From Wenzhouxiangella sp. (lineage in GTDB: Bacteria; Pseudomonadota; Gammaproteobacteria; Xanthomonadales; Wenzhouxiangellaceae), in the NCBI GenBank assembly GCA_007123055.1, contig SKSJ01000134.1:1-32183 (forward strand): a stretch of DNA of 32,183 nucleotides, in the 5' to 3' direction. The position numbers and the translations under genes are program-made. Positions within the stretch are counted from its first letter, which is position 1; the number at the start of each line of letters is the position of its first letter. Of the stretch, positions 7,680-15,880 are shown piece by piece. The notes beneath the pieces were generated by a model, which did no database searches, was not told where the DNA came from, and was given only the letters and a program-made list of their open reading frames with translations.

Positions 7680-8696
7680 ATGACCGCATTGAGGCGAAGC
7701 CTGCTGATTTCGACATTGCTGGTCGCCGGGGCGAATGCCCAGGCGCAAGACGCGGCACCGTGGTCAATCGTCCCCGAGCGCGAAACGACGCCGGCTGCGC
7801 TATCCGACCGCGATGCCCTTGGGCTGCCGGGCCTGCGGCCGCGGGTGACCATGAGCATGCCGCTGGATCTGCGGCCCTACGAGACCGACAGCGACAACGA
7901 CCAGGGGGCGTTCTCCTGGTCCCTGGAAACCTGGCGGCTCAACACCGCGAGTCTCGCCCATATCCAGTGCAACAGCGGCAGACTGACCATCGACTCCTAC
8001 CTGGCCGAGAACTGTCGCTTTGTCGACCAGCCCCTGCCCGACGAGTCGGTCAATCTGCTGCAGGTGCGCGGCAACTGGACCGCTGCCCCGGGCCTGAACA
8101 TCGGTGTGGGTGCGTATCATAGCCAGCCCGAGCACTCACCGGTGATTGCACTCAACGAGGGCATGTACGATTTGCGCGCCGAATACCTGGGTCACGACGC
8201 CACAGCGAGGTCACCACTAGGTTCCGAAGGCGTGGATTTCAACGTCAGCTTCGGCATCCAGACCGAACGCGTGGGTGATTTTCTGGTCGGGCTGCAACTG
8301 GCCCGCTACCGGCAGCGGATGAGCCTGTCCGACCTCGGCCTGTCGCTTGACCACGCGGCGCTGGGCAGCGTCGGCGAATCCAGTTACTACAACAACAGTG
8401 CCCAGCTGATGCTGGGGTGGCGGCGTGGCCGCTTCAGCGGCGAAATGCTCGGCAACCACCGCGAATCGCCGCTGTGGACCGGCGTCGATCCGAGCCCGAC
8501 CCCTTCGGTGCTCAACACCTTCGACCTGGAGTTTTCCTGGCACGCGCCACGCAATGCGTCGATCAGCATCGGCGTAAGCAACCTGCTCGACACCGCTCCG
8601 CGGGCCGACGAGCCGGGCGCGGACGCTCGGCTCGAAGATCCGATGGAAAACATTTACGGTCGAATCCCCTACGTGCGCTACAAGCAGGATCTGTAA
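7680..8696 (+). CDS. Putative outer-membrane beta-barrel protein related to the C-terminus of TonB receptors
   Basis: 338 residues with a signal peptide (SLLISTLLVAGANAQAQ). No assigned function. The last 70 residues look like the final strands of a TonB-dependent receptor: NTFDLEFSWHAPRNASISIG, SNLLDTAPRADEP, then GRIPYVRYKQDL at the very end. The middle has alternating polar/hydrophobic stretches (VDFNVSFGIQTE, SAQLMLGWRR) typical of barrel strands. At 338 residues it is far too short for a full receptor (usually above 650), and I see no plug domain or TonB box. It may be a small stand-alone barrel or a truncated receptor that has stayed in frame. It starts a short plus-strand run with the gene at 8748. 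Its leader shows alternative hairpins. Confidence 0.7.
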   Translation: MTALRRSLLISTLLVAGANAQAQDAAPWSIVPERETTPAALSDRDALGLPGLRPRVTMSMPLDLRPYETDSDNDQGAFSWSLETWRLNTASLAHIQCNSGRLTIDSYLAENCRFVDQPLPDESVNLLQVRGNWTAAPGLNIGVGAYHSQPEHSPVIALNEGMYDLRAEYLGHDATARSPLGSEGVDFNVSFGIQTERVGDFLVGLQLARYRQRMSLSDLGLSLDHAALGSVGESSYYNNSAQLMLGWRRGRFSGEMLGNHRESPLWTGVDPSPTPSVLNTFDLEFSWHAPRNASISIGVSNLLDTAPRADEPGADARLEDPMENIYGRIPYVRYKQDL

Positions 8697-8747
8697 ACCG
8701 CACTTCCCGTAATCAACGATGACCGCTCAAGGAGTGACCCGACTGCC

Positions 8748-9272
8748 ATGTCTGCACCTCGCCTTGTCTCTGTTCTTGTACTCCTGACCCTGGTGTCGGG
8801 AAGCCTGTTGGCCTCCCAGCCCTTTTCCTCCCTCGAAGAGCGCATGACCGGGCGGGAATTCCGCGAAGCCGGTCTCCACAAGCTCAGTGACGAGGAACTG
8901 GCCGCGCTCAACCGCTGGATTCGCCAGCGCTCGCTGACATTGGAGGAGTATCGCGGCGAGGACTCGCTCCGGCATGCCGAGCCGGCAAGCGACGATCGGG
9001 TCGCGGATACAACCGAGGACCGCCGCGGATTCGAGGAGCCAAGCGAACGCTCGCCGATCAGGAGCCGCATCGTCGGGAGCTTCAACGGCTGGCGCGGCAA
9101 TACCGAGTTCGAACTGGAAAACGGCATGGTCTGGCGGCAGGCGGAAAATGACACCTTCGCGGTGCGCGAAATGGAGAACCCGGAAGTCGTGATTCGACCG
9201 GGCCTGTTCGGGACCTGGCGGCTTTCGATAGAAGGCTACAGCAGCGCAGTCCGTGTCGAGCGCGTGCGCTGA
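8748..9272 (+). CDS. Small exported protein of unknown function
   Basis: 174 residues. Signal peptide LVSVLVLLTLVSGSLLASQP. After it comes a helical segment LEERMTGREFREAGLHKLSD-type, with EELAALNRWI, then an acidic low-complexity linker, then a C-terminal module VGSFNGWRGNTEFELENGMVW ending FGTWRLSIEGYSSAVRV. I recall this two-part arrangement (a MT..EF..AGL.KLS..EL..L region followed by a LENGQVW-like beta module) from uncharacterised secreted proteins of Xanthomonadales, but no function is known to me. AAGGAG lies 13 bases before the ATG, somewhat far. 51 bases after the barrel gene, so probably cotranscribed. Confidence 0.7.
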   Translation: MSAPRLVSVLVLLTLVSGSLLASQPFSSLEERMTGREFREAGLHKLSDEELAALNRWIRQRSLTLEEYRGEDSLRHAEPASDDRVADTTEDRRGFEEPSERSPIRSRIVGSFNGWRGNTEFELENGMVWRQAENDTFAVREMENPEVVIRPGLFGTWRLSIEGYSSAVRVERVR

Positions 9273-9286
9273 AACCAATTCGACAT

Positions 9287-9301
9287 GGCGGCTTCGCCGC
9301 C
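9287..9301. terminator. GC-rich hairpin between convergent genes
   Basis: GGCGGC-TTC-GCCGCC sits 15 bases after the 8748-9272 stop and 11 bases beyond the 3' end of the convergent zinc-ribbon gene. There is no T run on either side, so it is only a possible terminator. Confidence 0.35.
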
Positions 9302-9311
9302 GACAGCCCCT

Positions 9312-9653
9312 CTACTCGGGTCGGTTGCGGCGCATGCGCAACCAGAACAGGTAGGCGCGGCCGCCAATATAGCCGACACCGCCGAACACGACCAGAACGA
9401 TGGTCAGCGCCGGAGGCGGCAACTGCCAGGCTACCGGCGAACTCATCCACCACCACAGCACGCCGATGATGATGGCCGCCATCGCCATGTAGGTGACGTT
9501 GGTCGCCCGATAGATGCGTTTTCGCCAACGTCGAATCTCCAGCTTGCGAACCTCTTCGTCGGTCATCTGCCCGAGCGGCAGCTCGCAATGCGGGCAGACG
9601 TTGACCATGCTGGAAATGCGGCGGTTGCAGCCGGGACAGTGAATGATAGCCAT
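9312..9653 (-). CDS. Zinc-ribbon membrane protein
   Basis: 113 residues. The N-terminus has two CxxC knuckles, CPGCNRR (6-9) and CPHCELP (20-23), forming a zinc ribbon, followed by a basic linker EIRRWRKRIYRAT and two membrane helices (TYMAMAAIIIGVLWWWM and ALTIVLVVFGGVGYIGG). The ribbon is predicted cytoplasmic. Such proteins are common and mostly unstudied. It lies 47 bases downstream of the histidine kinase on the same strand and could be the last gene of that operon, but nothing links its function to signalling. Confidence 0.75.
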   Translation of the reverse strand: MAIIHCPGCNRRISSMVNVCPHCELPLGQMTDEEVRKLEIRRWRKRIYRATNVTYMAMAAIIIGVLWWWMSSPVAWQLPPPALTIVLVVFGGVGYIGGRAYLFWLRMRRNRPE

Positions 9654-9700
9654 GGCTCAAAGGGTACCTGAATTCGGTTCGCGTTTGAAACGTGCGCCCA

Positions 9701-10990
9701 TCAGGCCTGCTCGTGGTCCGGGAAGAAACGCACGCACACCTCCAATCCACCTTCCTCGCGATTGGCGAACTCCGTCCGCCAGCCGTACAGATCGCACAGG
9801 CGCTTGACGATCGACAGGCCCAAGCCGGAACCCTTGGTGCCGCTGGCCTGGCGACCGCGGAAGTGGCGATCGAAGACGTGCGGCAATTCTTCTTCGGCAA
9901 TCCCGGGGCCGGAATCGAGGATGCAGACCTTGCCGCGCCGCACCTCGATGCGCACTTCGCCACGGGTGGTGTAGCGCACGGCGTTGCCGACCAGGTTGCC
10001 GAGAGTCACGGCAATGACGGCCTCGGGTGCAATCACGCTGACCGGCTCGACCTCCTCGAAGACGAGCTCCAGCTCGCGATCGCCGATGAGCGGACGGTAA
10101 TTGTCCGCCACCAGCGCGGCGATGCGCCCGACATCGTTGGCCCGGCGTTCGTTGTCCGATGTCCGCTCGGCGCGGACCAGGTGCAAGAGTGCGGTAGTGA
10201 TGTCGGTGGATTGGCGCGCGGCGCGGGCAATCCGCAGCAGACGCTCGCGATTGCGTTCGGACTGGTCGGGCTGGGCCAGCAGCAATTCGGTCGCACCGGA
10301 AATCACCGCCAGCGGGGTACGCAACTCGTGGGAGACGTCGGCATTGAAGGCCTTGTCGCGGTCAACCAGTTCCTTGAGGCGATGGGCGTAGTCATCCAGC
10401 GCAGCGGCCAGCTGACCGACTTCGTCGTCGGGGAAATGTCGCGCCAGGGCGCCCGGCTCGGCGGTTTCGTCCATTGTCTCCAGGCGATGCGCCAACTCAG
10501 TGACCGGCGCCATCACCCGGCGTGACGACCATACCCCCAGCGCGAACGACAGCAGGGCGAACACGATTACGGCAGCGACCAGGGCCTGAACCAGCAGGCG
10601 CGCCAGCTCTTCGTTTTCCGAAACGTCGTAGGTCAGAAAGACCCAGAAGTCGTCGTGCTTGCGCACCGCGGCCTTGTAGCGGGCGTCATCGACGCGCACG
10701 TCGTGCATGCCGCTGGGAAGATCACGGAAGGGCCGGGGCACGATCTCGGCCTGCCCGGGACGCGTCACGTAGCCCTCCAGCCGGCTGTAGAAGGGCTCGA
10801 CCAGCGAAGGATCCTCGCGCAGGTCGGTAACGTACTGATCGATCTCCTCGGCCAGCGTCTGCGAGATCAGAGCATCGACCAGCCAACTCTGCAAGAACAG
10901 CACGGCAGCCGCGAACAGCACGCTGAGCAGCGTGCCGAACAACAGGAAGGACAGAATCAGCCGGCTTCTAAGTCTCCGCCGATACTTCAT
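9701..10990 (-). CDS. Sensor histidine kinase
   Basis: Inner-membrane sensor that autophosphorylates on His and passes the phosphate to the adjacent regulator. 429 residues from ATG 10990 (a TTG at 10999 would add three). TM1 about 11-34, periplasmic sensor about 35-132, TM2 about 133-153, a HAMP segment (SSRRVMAPVTELAHRLE), the dimerisation domain with phospho-His221 in FNADVSHELRTPLAVI, then the ATPase with N box NLVGNAVRYT, G1 DSGPGI and G2 GSGLGLSIVKRL. The start lies inside the end of the regulator gene (23-base overlap). The periplasmic domain is short (about 100 residues) with no recognisable motif; the signal is unknown. Confidence 0.93.
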   Translation of the reverse strand: MKYRRRLRSRLILSFLLFGTLLSVLFAAAVLFLQSWLVDALISQTLAEEIDQYVTDLREDPSLVEPFYSRLEGYVTRPGQAEIVPRPFRDLPSGMHDVRVDDARYKAAVRKHDDFWVFLTYDVSENEELARLLVQALVAAVIVFALLSFALGVWSSRRVMAPVTELAHRLETMDETAEPGALARHFPDDEVGQLAAALDDYAHRLKELVDRDKAFNADVSHELRTPLAVISGATELLLAQPDQSERNRERLLRIARAARQSTDITTALLHLVRAERTSDNERRANDVGRIAALVADNYRPLIGDRELELVFEEVEPVSVIAPEAVIAVTLGNLVGNAVRYTTRGEVRIEVRRGKVCILDSGPGIAEEELPHVFDRHFRGRQASGTKGSGLGLSIVKRLCDLYGWRTEFANREEGGLEVCVRFFPDHEQA

Positions 10991-11660
10991 CCGGAGCAAC
11001 CAGGCAGTAACCGATGCCGTGACGGGTCTGGATCATGTGACTGTCGAACGGCTTGTCGATGGCCGCTCGCAGACTGTGGATGTGTACCCTGAGGCTGTCG
11101 CTGTCGGGCAGCTCCTCGCCCCAGACATGATGCTCGAGCTCGCGCCGGGTCACCACCGCCGGTGATGCCGACATCAGTTTCTCCAGCAGCTTGAGCCCGA
11201 TGGGGTTGAGATCGATGGTCTTGCCGCCGCGCTTGACCGTCAGCGTCTCGAGGTTGAAGGCCAGGTCACCGACCTCCAGCTCGCGCGGCTTGATGCGCTG
11301 GCCGCGACGGGCCAGCACGGCCAGACGTGCCTCGACTTCCCGGAGCTCGAAGGGCTTGACGAGGTAGTCATCGGCACCGGACTTGAAGCCGCTAAGCTTG
11401 TCGTCGAGTTGATCGCGCGCGGTCAACATCAGGACGGGCGTGTCCTTGCGACCGTCCTCGCGCAGCTTGCGGCAGACATCCAGCCCGTCCATTCCCGGCA
11501 AGGCGAGATCGAGGACGATGGCGTCGAACTCATTGACCACGGCCAGGTGCAGCCCAGTGACGCCGTCGTAGGCGTAATCGACCTCGTGACCGTGGTCGGA
11601 CAGGAAATCGCCGAGATTGGCGGCGATGTCGCGGTTGTCTTCGATGATAAGGATGCGCAT
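10968..11660 (-). CDS. OmpR/PhoB-family response regulator
   Basis: DNA-binding partner of the downstream kinase. Receiver domain about 1-115 with the acidic pair in IIEDN, phospho-acceptor Asp51 (IVLDLALPGMDG), MLTA and the conserved Lys in YLVKPF; the winged-helix effector runs to residue 230 and ends with the typical HIHSLRAAIDK and TRHGIGYCL. Start placed at the ATG of MRILIIEDN. ATG 11666 is equally possible, and the frame remains open to 11726 through the terminator hairpin at 11693-11720. Its promoter must either lie in the very short stretch after that terminator or depend on read-through. Confidence 0.94.
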   Translation of the reverse strand: MRILIIEDNRDIAANLGDFLSDHGHEVDYAYDGVTGLHLAVVNEFDAIVLDLALPGMDGLDVCRKLREDGRKDTPVLMLTARDQLDDKLSGFKSGADDYLVKPFELREVEARLAVLARRGQRIKPRELEVGDLAFNLETLTVKRGGKTIDLNPIGLKLLEKLMSASPAVVTRRELEHHVWGEELPDSDSLRVHIHSLRAAIDKPFDSHMIQTRHGIGYCLVAPDEVSAET

Positions 11661-11684
11661 GCCCATCACGTCACCATTCGTGTC

Positions 11685-11720
11685 AAAAAAATGCCCGGAC
11701 GGAAGTGACTCCGTCCGGGC
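11685..11720 (-). terminator. Strong intrinsic terminator after pilU, just before the two-component genes
   Basis: Perfect 11-bp stem GCCCGGACGGA (11693-11703) with TCCGTCCGGGC (11710-11720), a 6-base loop, followed on the minus strand by seven T (11691-11685). It ends the pilT-pilU transcript about 130 bases after the pilU stop, and only 25 bases before the response-regulator ATG. Confidence 0.9.
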
Positions 11721-11797
11721 CCACATTGCCCCGTAACCGTCGGTGCAAATTCGGCTCGCGCTGTGACACCAACGATTCGAATGCTACGCCGCACTGC

Positions 11798-11814
11798 GTT
11801 AATGAAATGTTAAC
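11798..11814. promoter_or_regulatory. Direct repeat resembling an OmpR-family binding site
   Basis: GTTAAT-GAAAT-GTTAAC: two hexamers with 5 bases between, so one helical turn apart, as in PmrA-type and other OmpR-family boxes. It lies between pilU and the regulator gene, upstream of the terminator at 11685-11720. Autoregulation by the neighbouring regulator is an inference. Confidence 0.4.
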
Positions 11815-11850
11815 CGTTTCACAATTTCGGGTTAGTTGTTCCGCACCTGC

Positions 11851-12978
11851 TCAACGTGAGTCGTCGATCAGGTTCATGTCCTGCAGATTGCCCGAGAGCG
11901 ATTCGGCATCGCCGCCTTCGCTGAGCTTGACGGCAAGACGGACCTCGTTGGCCGAATCAGCATGCCTGAGTGCCTCCTCGTAGGAAATCAGCCCTTCCTG
12001 GTAGAGCTTGAGCAGGCTCTGATCGAAGGTCACCATGCCGTGATGCTCGGAATCCTTCATGATCGCCTTCAGTTCCTCGATCGCACCCTTGCGAATCTTT
12101 TCCTGCACCAGCGGACTGTTGAGCAGGATCTCGAGTGCGACATGCCGGCGACTGCCGTCAATCGAGGGCAGGAGCTGCTGGGCCACCACGCCCTTGAGGT
12201 TGAACGAAAGATCGAGCAGGACCTGCGGATGCCGGTCCTCCGGGAAGAAATGCAGGATACGGTCCATGGCCTGGTTGGCATTGTTGGCGTGCAGCGTGGT
12301 CAGGCACAGGTGGCCGGTTTCGGCAAATGTAATGGCCTGCTCCATGGCCTCCCGGGTGCGGATCTCACCGATCAGAATCACATCGGGCGCCTGTCTCAGG
12401 GTATTTTTCAGCGCTACCTCGAAGGACTCGGTGTCGATACCGACTTCACGCTGCGTGACCAGGCTCTTGCGATGCTTGTGCACGAATTCGATCGGGTCTT
12501 CGATGGTGATGATGTGGCCCGAAGCATTCTGGTTGCGGTAGCCGAGCATGGCCGCCAGCGTGGTCGACTTGCCTGTACCAGTGGCGCCGACCATGATGAT
12601 GATGCCGCGCTTTTCCATGGCCAGCGCCGAGAGCGACTCGGGCAGGTCGAGTTCCTCGAACGATGGAATCCTGGTCTCGATCCGGCGACAGACCATGCCG
12701 ACACTGTTGCGCTGGTAGAAGGCGCTGACGCGAAAACGGGCCGTCCCCTCCAGTGAGATGGCAAACTGGCACTCGCGCGTGCTGTGGAATTCCTCGCGCT
12801 GCTCGGCGGTCATGATGCCGTCGATGATGTCCAGGACAACATCGTGAGTCAGCGCTTCGCGCGTGAGCGGCCGGATCTTGCCCTGGACCTTGACGCAAGG
12901 CGGCGCGCCGACCGTCACGAATAGGTCAGAGCCCTTGGCTTCGTGCAGCTTGTGCAGCCACTCCTGGATGGTGTTCAT
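11851..12978 (-). CDS. pilU: Twitching motility retraction ATPase PilU
   Basis: Hexameric ATPase at the inner-membrane base of type IV pili that works with PilT to depolymerise the pilus. 375 residues. PAS-like N-terminal domain about 1-100, Walker A GATGTGKST (131-139), Asp box ITIEDPIEF, Walker B VILIGEIRT, His box TGHLCLTTLHANN. The C-terminus is longer than in PilT and ends SGNLQDMNLIDDSR. QREVGIDTESFEVALKNTLRQ is typical of PilU rather than PilT. Start at ATG 12978, with AAGGAG at ideal distance. 31 bases downstream of pilT in the same transcript, which ends at the terminator at 11685-11720. Confidence 0.95.
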   Translation of the reverse strand: MNTIQEWLHKLHEAKGSDLFVTVGAPPCVKVQGKIRPLTREALTHDVVLDIIDGIMTAEQREEFHSTRECQFAISLEGTARFRVSAFYQRNSVGMVCRRIETRIPSFEELDLPESLSALAMEKRGIIIMVGATGTGKSTTLAAMLGYRNQNASGHIITIEDPIEFVHKHRKSLVTQREVGIDTESFEVALKNTLRQAPDVILIGEIRTREAMEQAITFAETGHLCLTTLHANNANQAMDRILHFFPEDRHPQVLLDLSFNLKGVVAQQLLPSIDGSRRHVALEILLNSPLVQEKIRKGAIEELKAIMKDSEHHGMVTFDQSLLKLYQEGLISYEEALRHADSANEVRLAVKLSEGGDAESLSGNLQDMNLIDDSR

Positions 12979-13009
12979 AAGATACTGCTCCTTCGGCGGT
13001 GACCCCGGT

Positions 13010-14047
13010 TCAAGCCAGCGCCTGCTTGTTCTGGGCCTTGCGCTGCGCCTCCTGCTTGGCGACCAGGCCACGGCGGACCAGCTCGATCAACGACTGGTCG
13101 AGCGTGGTCATGCCGACATTGTGCCCGGTCTGGATGGCCGAGTACATCTGCGCCACTTTGTCTTCACGAATCAGGTTCTTGATCGCCGAGGTGCCGATCA
13201 TGATCTCGTGGGCCGCCACACGACCACCGTTGATGCGCTTGAGCAAGGCCTGCGAGATGACCGCGCGCAGTGATTCGGACAACATCGAGCGTACCACCGG
13301 TTTCTCATCACCGGGGAACACATCAATGATTCGGTCGATGGTCTTCGGCGCCGAGGAGGTATGCAACGTGGCGAAAACGACGTGGCCTGTTTCGGCCGCG
13401 GTCAGCGCCAGGCGCACGGTTTCCATGTCACGCAGCTCGCCGACCAGGATGATGTCGGGATCCTCACGCAGCGCCGAGCGAAGCGCCTGGTTGAAACCGT
13501 GGGTATCACGATGGACCTCGCGCTGGTTGATCAGGCAGCGCTGCGGGGTATGGATGAATTCGATCGGATCCTCGATGGTCAGAATATGCCCCGGGACGGT
13601 CTTGTTGAGATAATCCATCATCGCCGCCAACGTTGTGGATTTACCCGAACCGGTTGGACCGGTCACCAGGATCAGTCCGCGCGGCACCTCGACAATGTCC
13701 TTGAACACGGCCGGAGCGTTGAGATCCTCGAGCGTGAAGATCTCGTTGGGAATGACACGGAACACCGCCCCCATGCCGCGGTGGTGGTGGAAGGCGTTGA
13801 CACGGAATCGAGCCAGCCCGGGCACCGAGTAAGAAAAGTCGACCTCGAGGTTGGCCTCGTAGTCACGGCGCTGATGATCGTTCATGACCGAGTAGATGAG
13901 CTCGGCCATGTCCTTGTTTTCGATCGCCGGGGTATTGATGCGATGAATATCGCCGTCGACTCGAATCATCGGCGGCAAACCGGCAGAAAGATGCAGGTCG
14001 GAAGCCTTGTTCTTGACGGTGAATGCCAACAGTTCGGTAATTTCCAT
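13010..14047 (-). CDS. pilT: Twitching motility retraction ATPase PilT
   Basis: Main motor for type IV pilus retraction. 345 residues, matching Pseudomonas PilT. N-terminal domain with SDLHLSAGLPPMIRVDG (16-32), Walker A GPTGSGKST (130-138), Asp box LTIEDPIEFIH, Walker B IILVGELRD, His box TGHVVFATLHT, and the retraction motif AIKNLIRE (canonical AIRNLIRE with a conservative R to K). ATG 14047 has GGAGGAAA upstream at good distance. Transcribed divergently from yggS; no pilus structural genes lie nearby, as is usual for pilTU. Confidence 0.96.
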   Translation of the reverse strand: MEITELLAFTVKNKASDLHLSAGLPPMIRVDGDIHRINTPAIENKDMAELIYSVMNDHQRRDYEANLEVDFSYSVPGLARFRVNAFHHHRGMGAVFRVIPNEIFTLEDLNAPAVFKDIVEVPRGLILVTGPTGSGKSTTLAAMMDYLNKTVPGHILTIEDPIEFIHTPQRCLINQREVHRDTHGFNQALRSALREDPDIILVGELRDMETVRLALTAAETGHVVFATLHTSSAPKTIDRIIDVFPGDEKPVVRSMLSESLRAVISQALLKRINGGRVAAHEIMIGTSAIKNLIREDKVAQMYSAIQTGHNVGMTTLDQSLIELVRRGLVAKQEAQRKAQNKQALA

Positions 14048-14173
14048 GACGCGGTTTCCTCCAGCAGCGGGTCCCGCCGAACGCAGCCGATAATGCAACC
14101 TCGAGTGGTTGTCCCTTATCACGCCAACGCCGGCAGTAAACTTACCAATTCCTGATATTAGCCTAACCCGGCC

Positions 14174-14866
14174 ATGAACCGAAAGCATAGTCATCAACTC
14201 GAACAAGTACTCACCCGTATCCACGAAGCCTGCCGCCAGTCGGGCCGGGACCCCGAATCGGTGCGGCTGCTGGCCGTCAGCAAAACGCATCCGGCCAGTG
14301 CCGTGTCCGATCTGCACGAACTGGGGCAGAGGGCGTTCGGCGAAAGCTACGTCGACGAGGCCGTCGCCAAGATCGCCGAGCTGGGGACCCTGGACATTGA
14401 GTGGCATTTCATCGGCCCGATCCAGTCGAACAAGACCCGCGCCATCGCCGAGCACTTCGATTGGGTGCAGGGAGTGGATCGGGCCAAGGTCGTTCGCCGC
14501 CTGGCCGATCAGCGGCCGGGCGACCGCTCGCCGCTGAACGTGCTCATCCAGGTCAACATCGACGACGAACCGCAGAAGGCCGGCTGCCGACCCGACGAAA
14601 TCGCCGCGCTGGCCGACATGGTCGCAGGCTACGACACGCTCAGGCTGCGCGGCCTGATGGCAATTCCCGCCCCGCGCGAGGATCTCGAAGCCCAGCGCGT
14701 CGTCTTCGCGCGTCTGAGGGCACTGTTTGAAAAGCTCAGGGAAAGCCACCCGGATGCCGACACCCTGTCGGCCGGCATGTCGGCCGACCTTGAAGCCGCC
14801 ATTGCCGAAGGCAGCACGATGGTGCGCATTGGCACGGCGCTGTTCGGCGCACGTGGCGCGCCGTGA
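14174..14866 (+). CDS. yggS: PLP homeostasis protein, YggS/PROSC family
   Basis: Cytoplasmic pyridoxal 5'-phosphate-binding TIM-barrel protein that buffers PLP and affects amino-acid and vitamin B6 balance; no known catalytic activity. 230 residues. The PLP lysine is in LLAVSKTHPASAV (about residue 36); WHFIGPIQSNKTR, LRGLMAIP, and the C-terminal phosphate-binding STMVRIGTALFG are typical. No ribosome site is visible before ATG 14174. The pilT-yggS-proC-yggT order is well conserved in gammaproteobacteria. Another B6 gene, pdxH, is in the window but is not linked. Confidence 0.94.
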   Translation: MNRKHSHQLEQVLTRIHEACRQSGRDPESVRLLAVSKTHPASAVSDLHELGQRAFGESYVDEAVAKIAELGTLDIEWHFIGPIQSNKTRAIAEHFDWVQGVDRAKVVRRLADQRPGDRSPLNVLIQVNIDDEPQKAGCRPDEIAALADMVAGYDTLRLRGLMAIPAPREDLEAQRVVFARLRALFEKLRESHPDADTLSAGMSADLEAAIAEGSTMVRIGTALFGARGAP

Positions 14867-14868
14867 CA

Positions 14869-15018
14869 GGAGAAACGGGAAACGGAACACGGAGGTTGGC
14901 TGGGAACCGATGTTGCGAGCGTGCTGGTCCACGGCGTGTTCAAGCCGCTGGAGACCGCGACAAGACTGAAGTCCCGTCGCCTCGCCCCCATTTGACGTTT
15001 ACCTTTACCGTTTGCCCG
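14869..15018. repeat. Inverted heptad-phased repeats in the yggS-proC spacer
   Basis: Right after yggS, units GGGAAAC (14877-14883), GGAACAC and GGAGGTT run at 7-base spacing. At 14995-15018 the opposite-strand version (ACGTTTACCTTTACCG and on) appears. About 97 bases lie between. It could be a small palindromic element; no coding frame inside is convincing. Confidence 0.4.
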
Positions 15019-15048
15019 CACAACTGGCACCCGACACGCCTCACCGAA

Positions 15049-15054
15049 TAGAAT
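15049..15054 (+). promoter_or_regulatory. -10 element of proC, probably leaderless
   Basis: TAGAAT ends 7 bases before ATG 15062. RNA would start at or within a base or two of the start codon, which agrees with the absence of a ribosome site. Confidence 0.4.
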
Positions 15055-15061
15055 GCACCTC

Positions 15062-15880
15062 ATGGCAAACTCCACTCCCACCATCACCTTCATCGGCGCC
15101 GGCAACATGGCGCAGGCGCTGATCGGCGGCCTGGTTCAGGCCGGGCATCCGGCCGACCGGATTCGCGTGGCCGATCCCAGCGACGAGCAGCGCCGGGCGG
15201 TATCCGGGCAGTTCGGCGTCGAAACGCACGAAGACAATGCCCGGGCGACCCAAGGGACCGACGTGTTGATGCTGGCCGTCAAGCCGCAGGTCATGGACAC
15301 GGTGCTGGCCTCTCTGGAAGACTCGCTCGGGCCCGGCACCCTGGTCATCAGCGTGGCTGCCGGCGTGACCCTGGCGCAACTGGTGCGCGGACTGGGCGGT
15401 CACCGACGTTCGGTGCGAGCCATGCCCAATACGCCCGCGCTCTATGGCGCCGGAATCACCGGCATGGTGGCCGATGAGGGCGTGGAGAGGGCCGATCGCG
15501 AACGCGCGGAGGAAATTCTCTCAACAGCCGGCAAAACGGTCTGGGTCGAGGATGAAGCGCTGATGGACGTGGTCACGGCCATATCGGGGTCGGGGCCCGC
15601 TTACTTCTTCCGCTTCGTCGAGTTGCTGGCCCGCGCCGGAACCCGTGCCGGCCTGGGTGAAGCCAACGCCGCGGCCCTGGCTCGTCAGACCGCCTTCGGC
15701 GCCGGCACCATGCTGGCCGAATCCGGGCTCGACGCCGCCGAATTGCGCCGACGAGTGACCTCGCCGGGCGGCACCACCGCGGCAGCGCTTGAGGCTTTTG
15801 CCGCCGGCGATTTCGAGCGACTGGTCGATGAGGCCGTGCAGGCGGCGATCCGGCGTGGACGCGAGCTGGGGCAGTCATGA
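15062..15880 (+). CDS. proC: Pyrroline-5-carboxylate reductase
   Basis: Last step of proline synthesis: NAD(P)H-dependent reduction of pyrroline-5-carboxylate. 272 residues (E. coli 269). The Rossmann motif FIGAGNMAQALIGGL is at the N-terminus; AVKPQVM, RAMPNTPALYGAGITG, and the signature SGSGPAYFFRFVE followed by SPGGTTAAALEAF complete the family pattern. ATG 15062 is chosen over 15053 because the latter overlaps a -10 box (15049-15054). The stop overlaps the yggT start by 4 bases, so the two are coupled. Confidence 0.96.
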   Translation: MANSTPTITFIGAGNMAQALIGGLVQAGHPADRIRVADPSDEQRRAVSGQFGVETHEDNARATQGTDVLMLAVKPQVMDTVLASLEDSLGPGTLVISVAAGVTLAQLVRGLGGHRRSVRAMPNTPALYGAGITGMVADEGVERADRERAEEILSTAGKTVWVEDEALMDVVTAISGSGPAYFFRFVELLARAGTRAGLGEANAAALARQTAFGAGTMLAESGLDAAELRRRVTSPGGTTAAALEAFAAGDFERLVDEAVQAAIRRGRELGQS

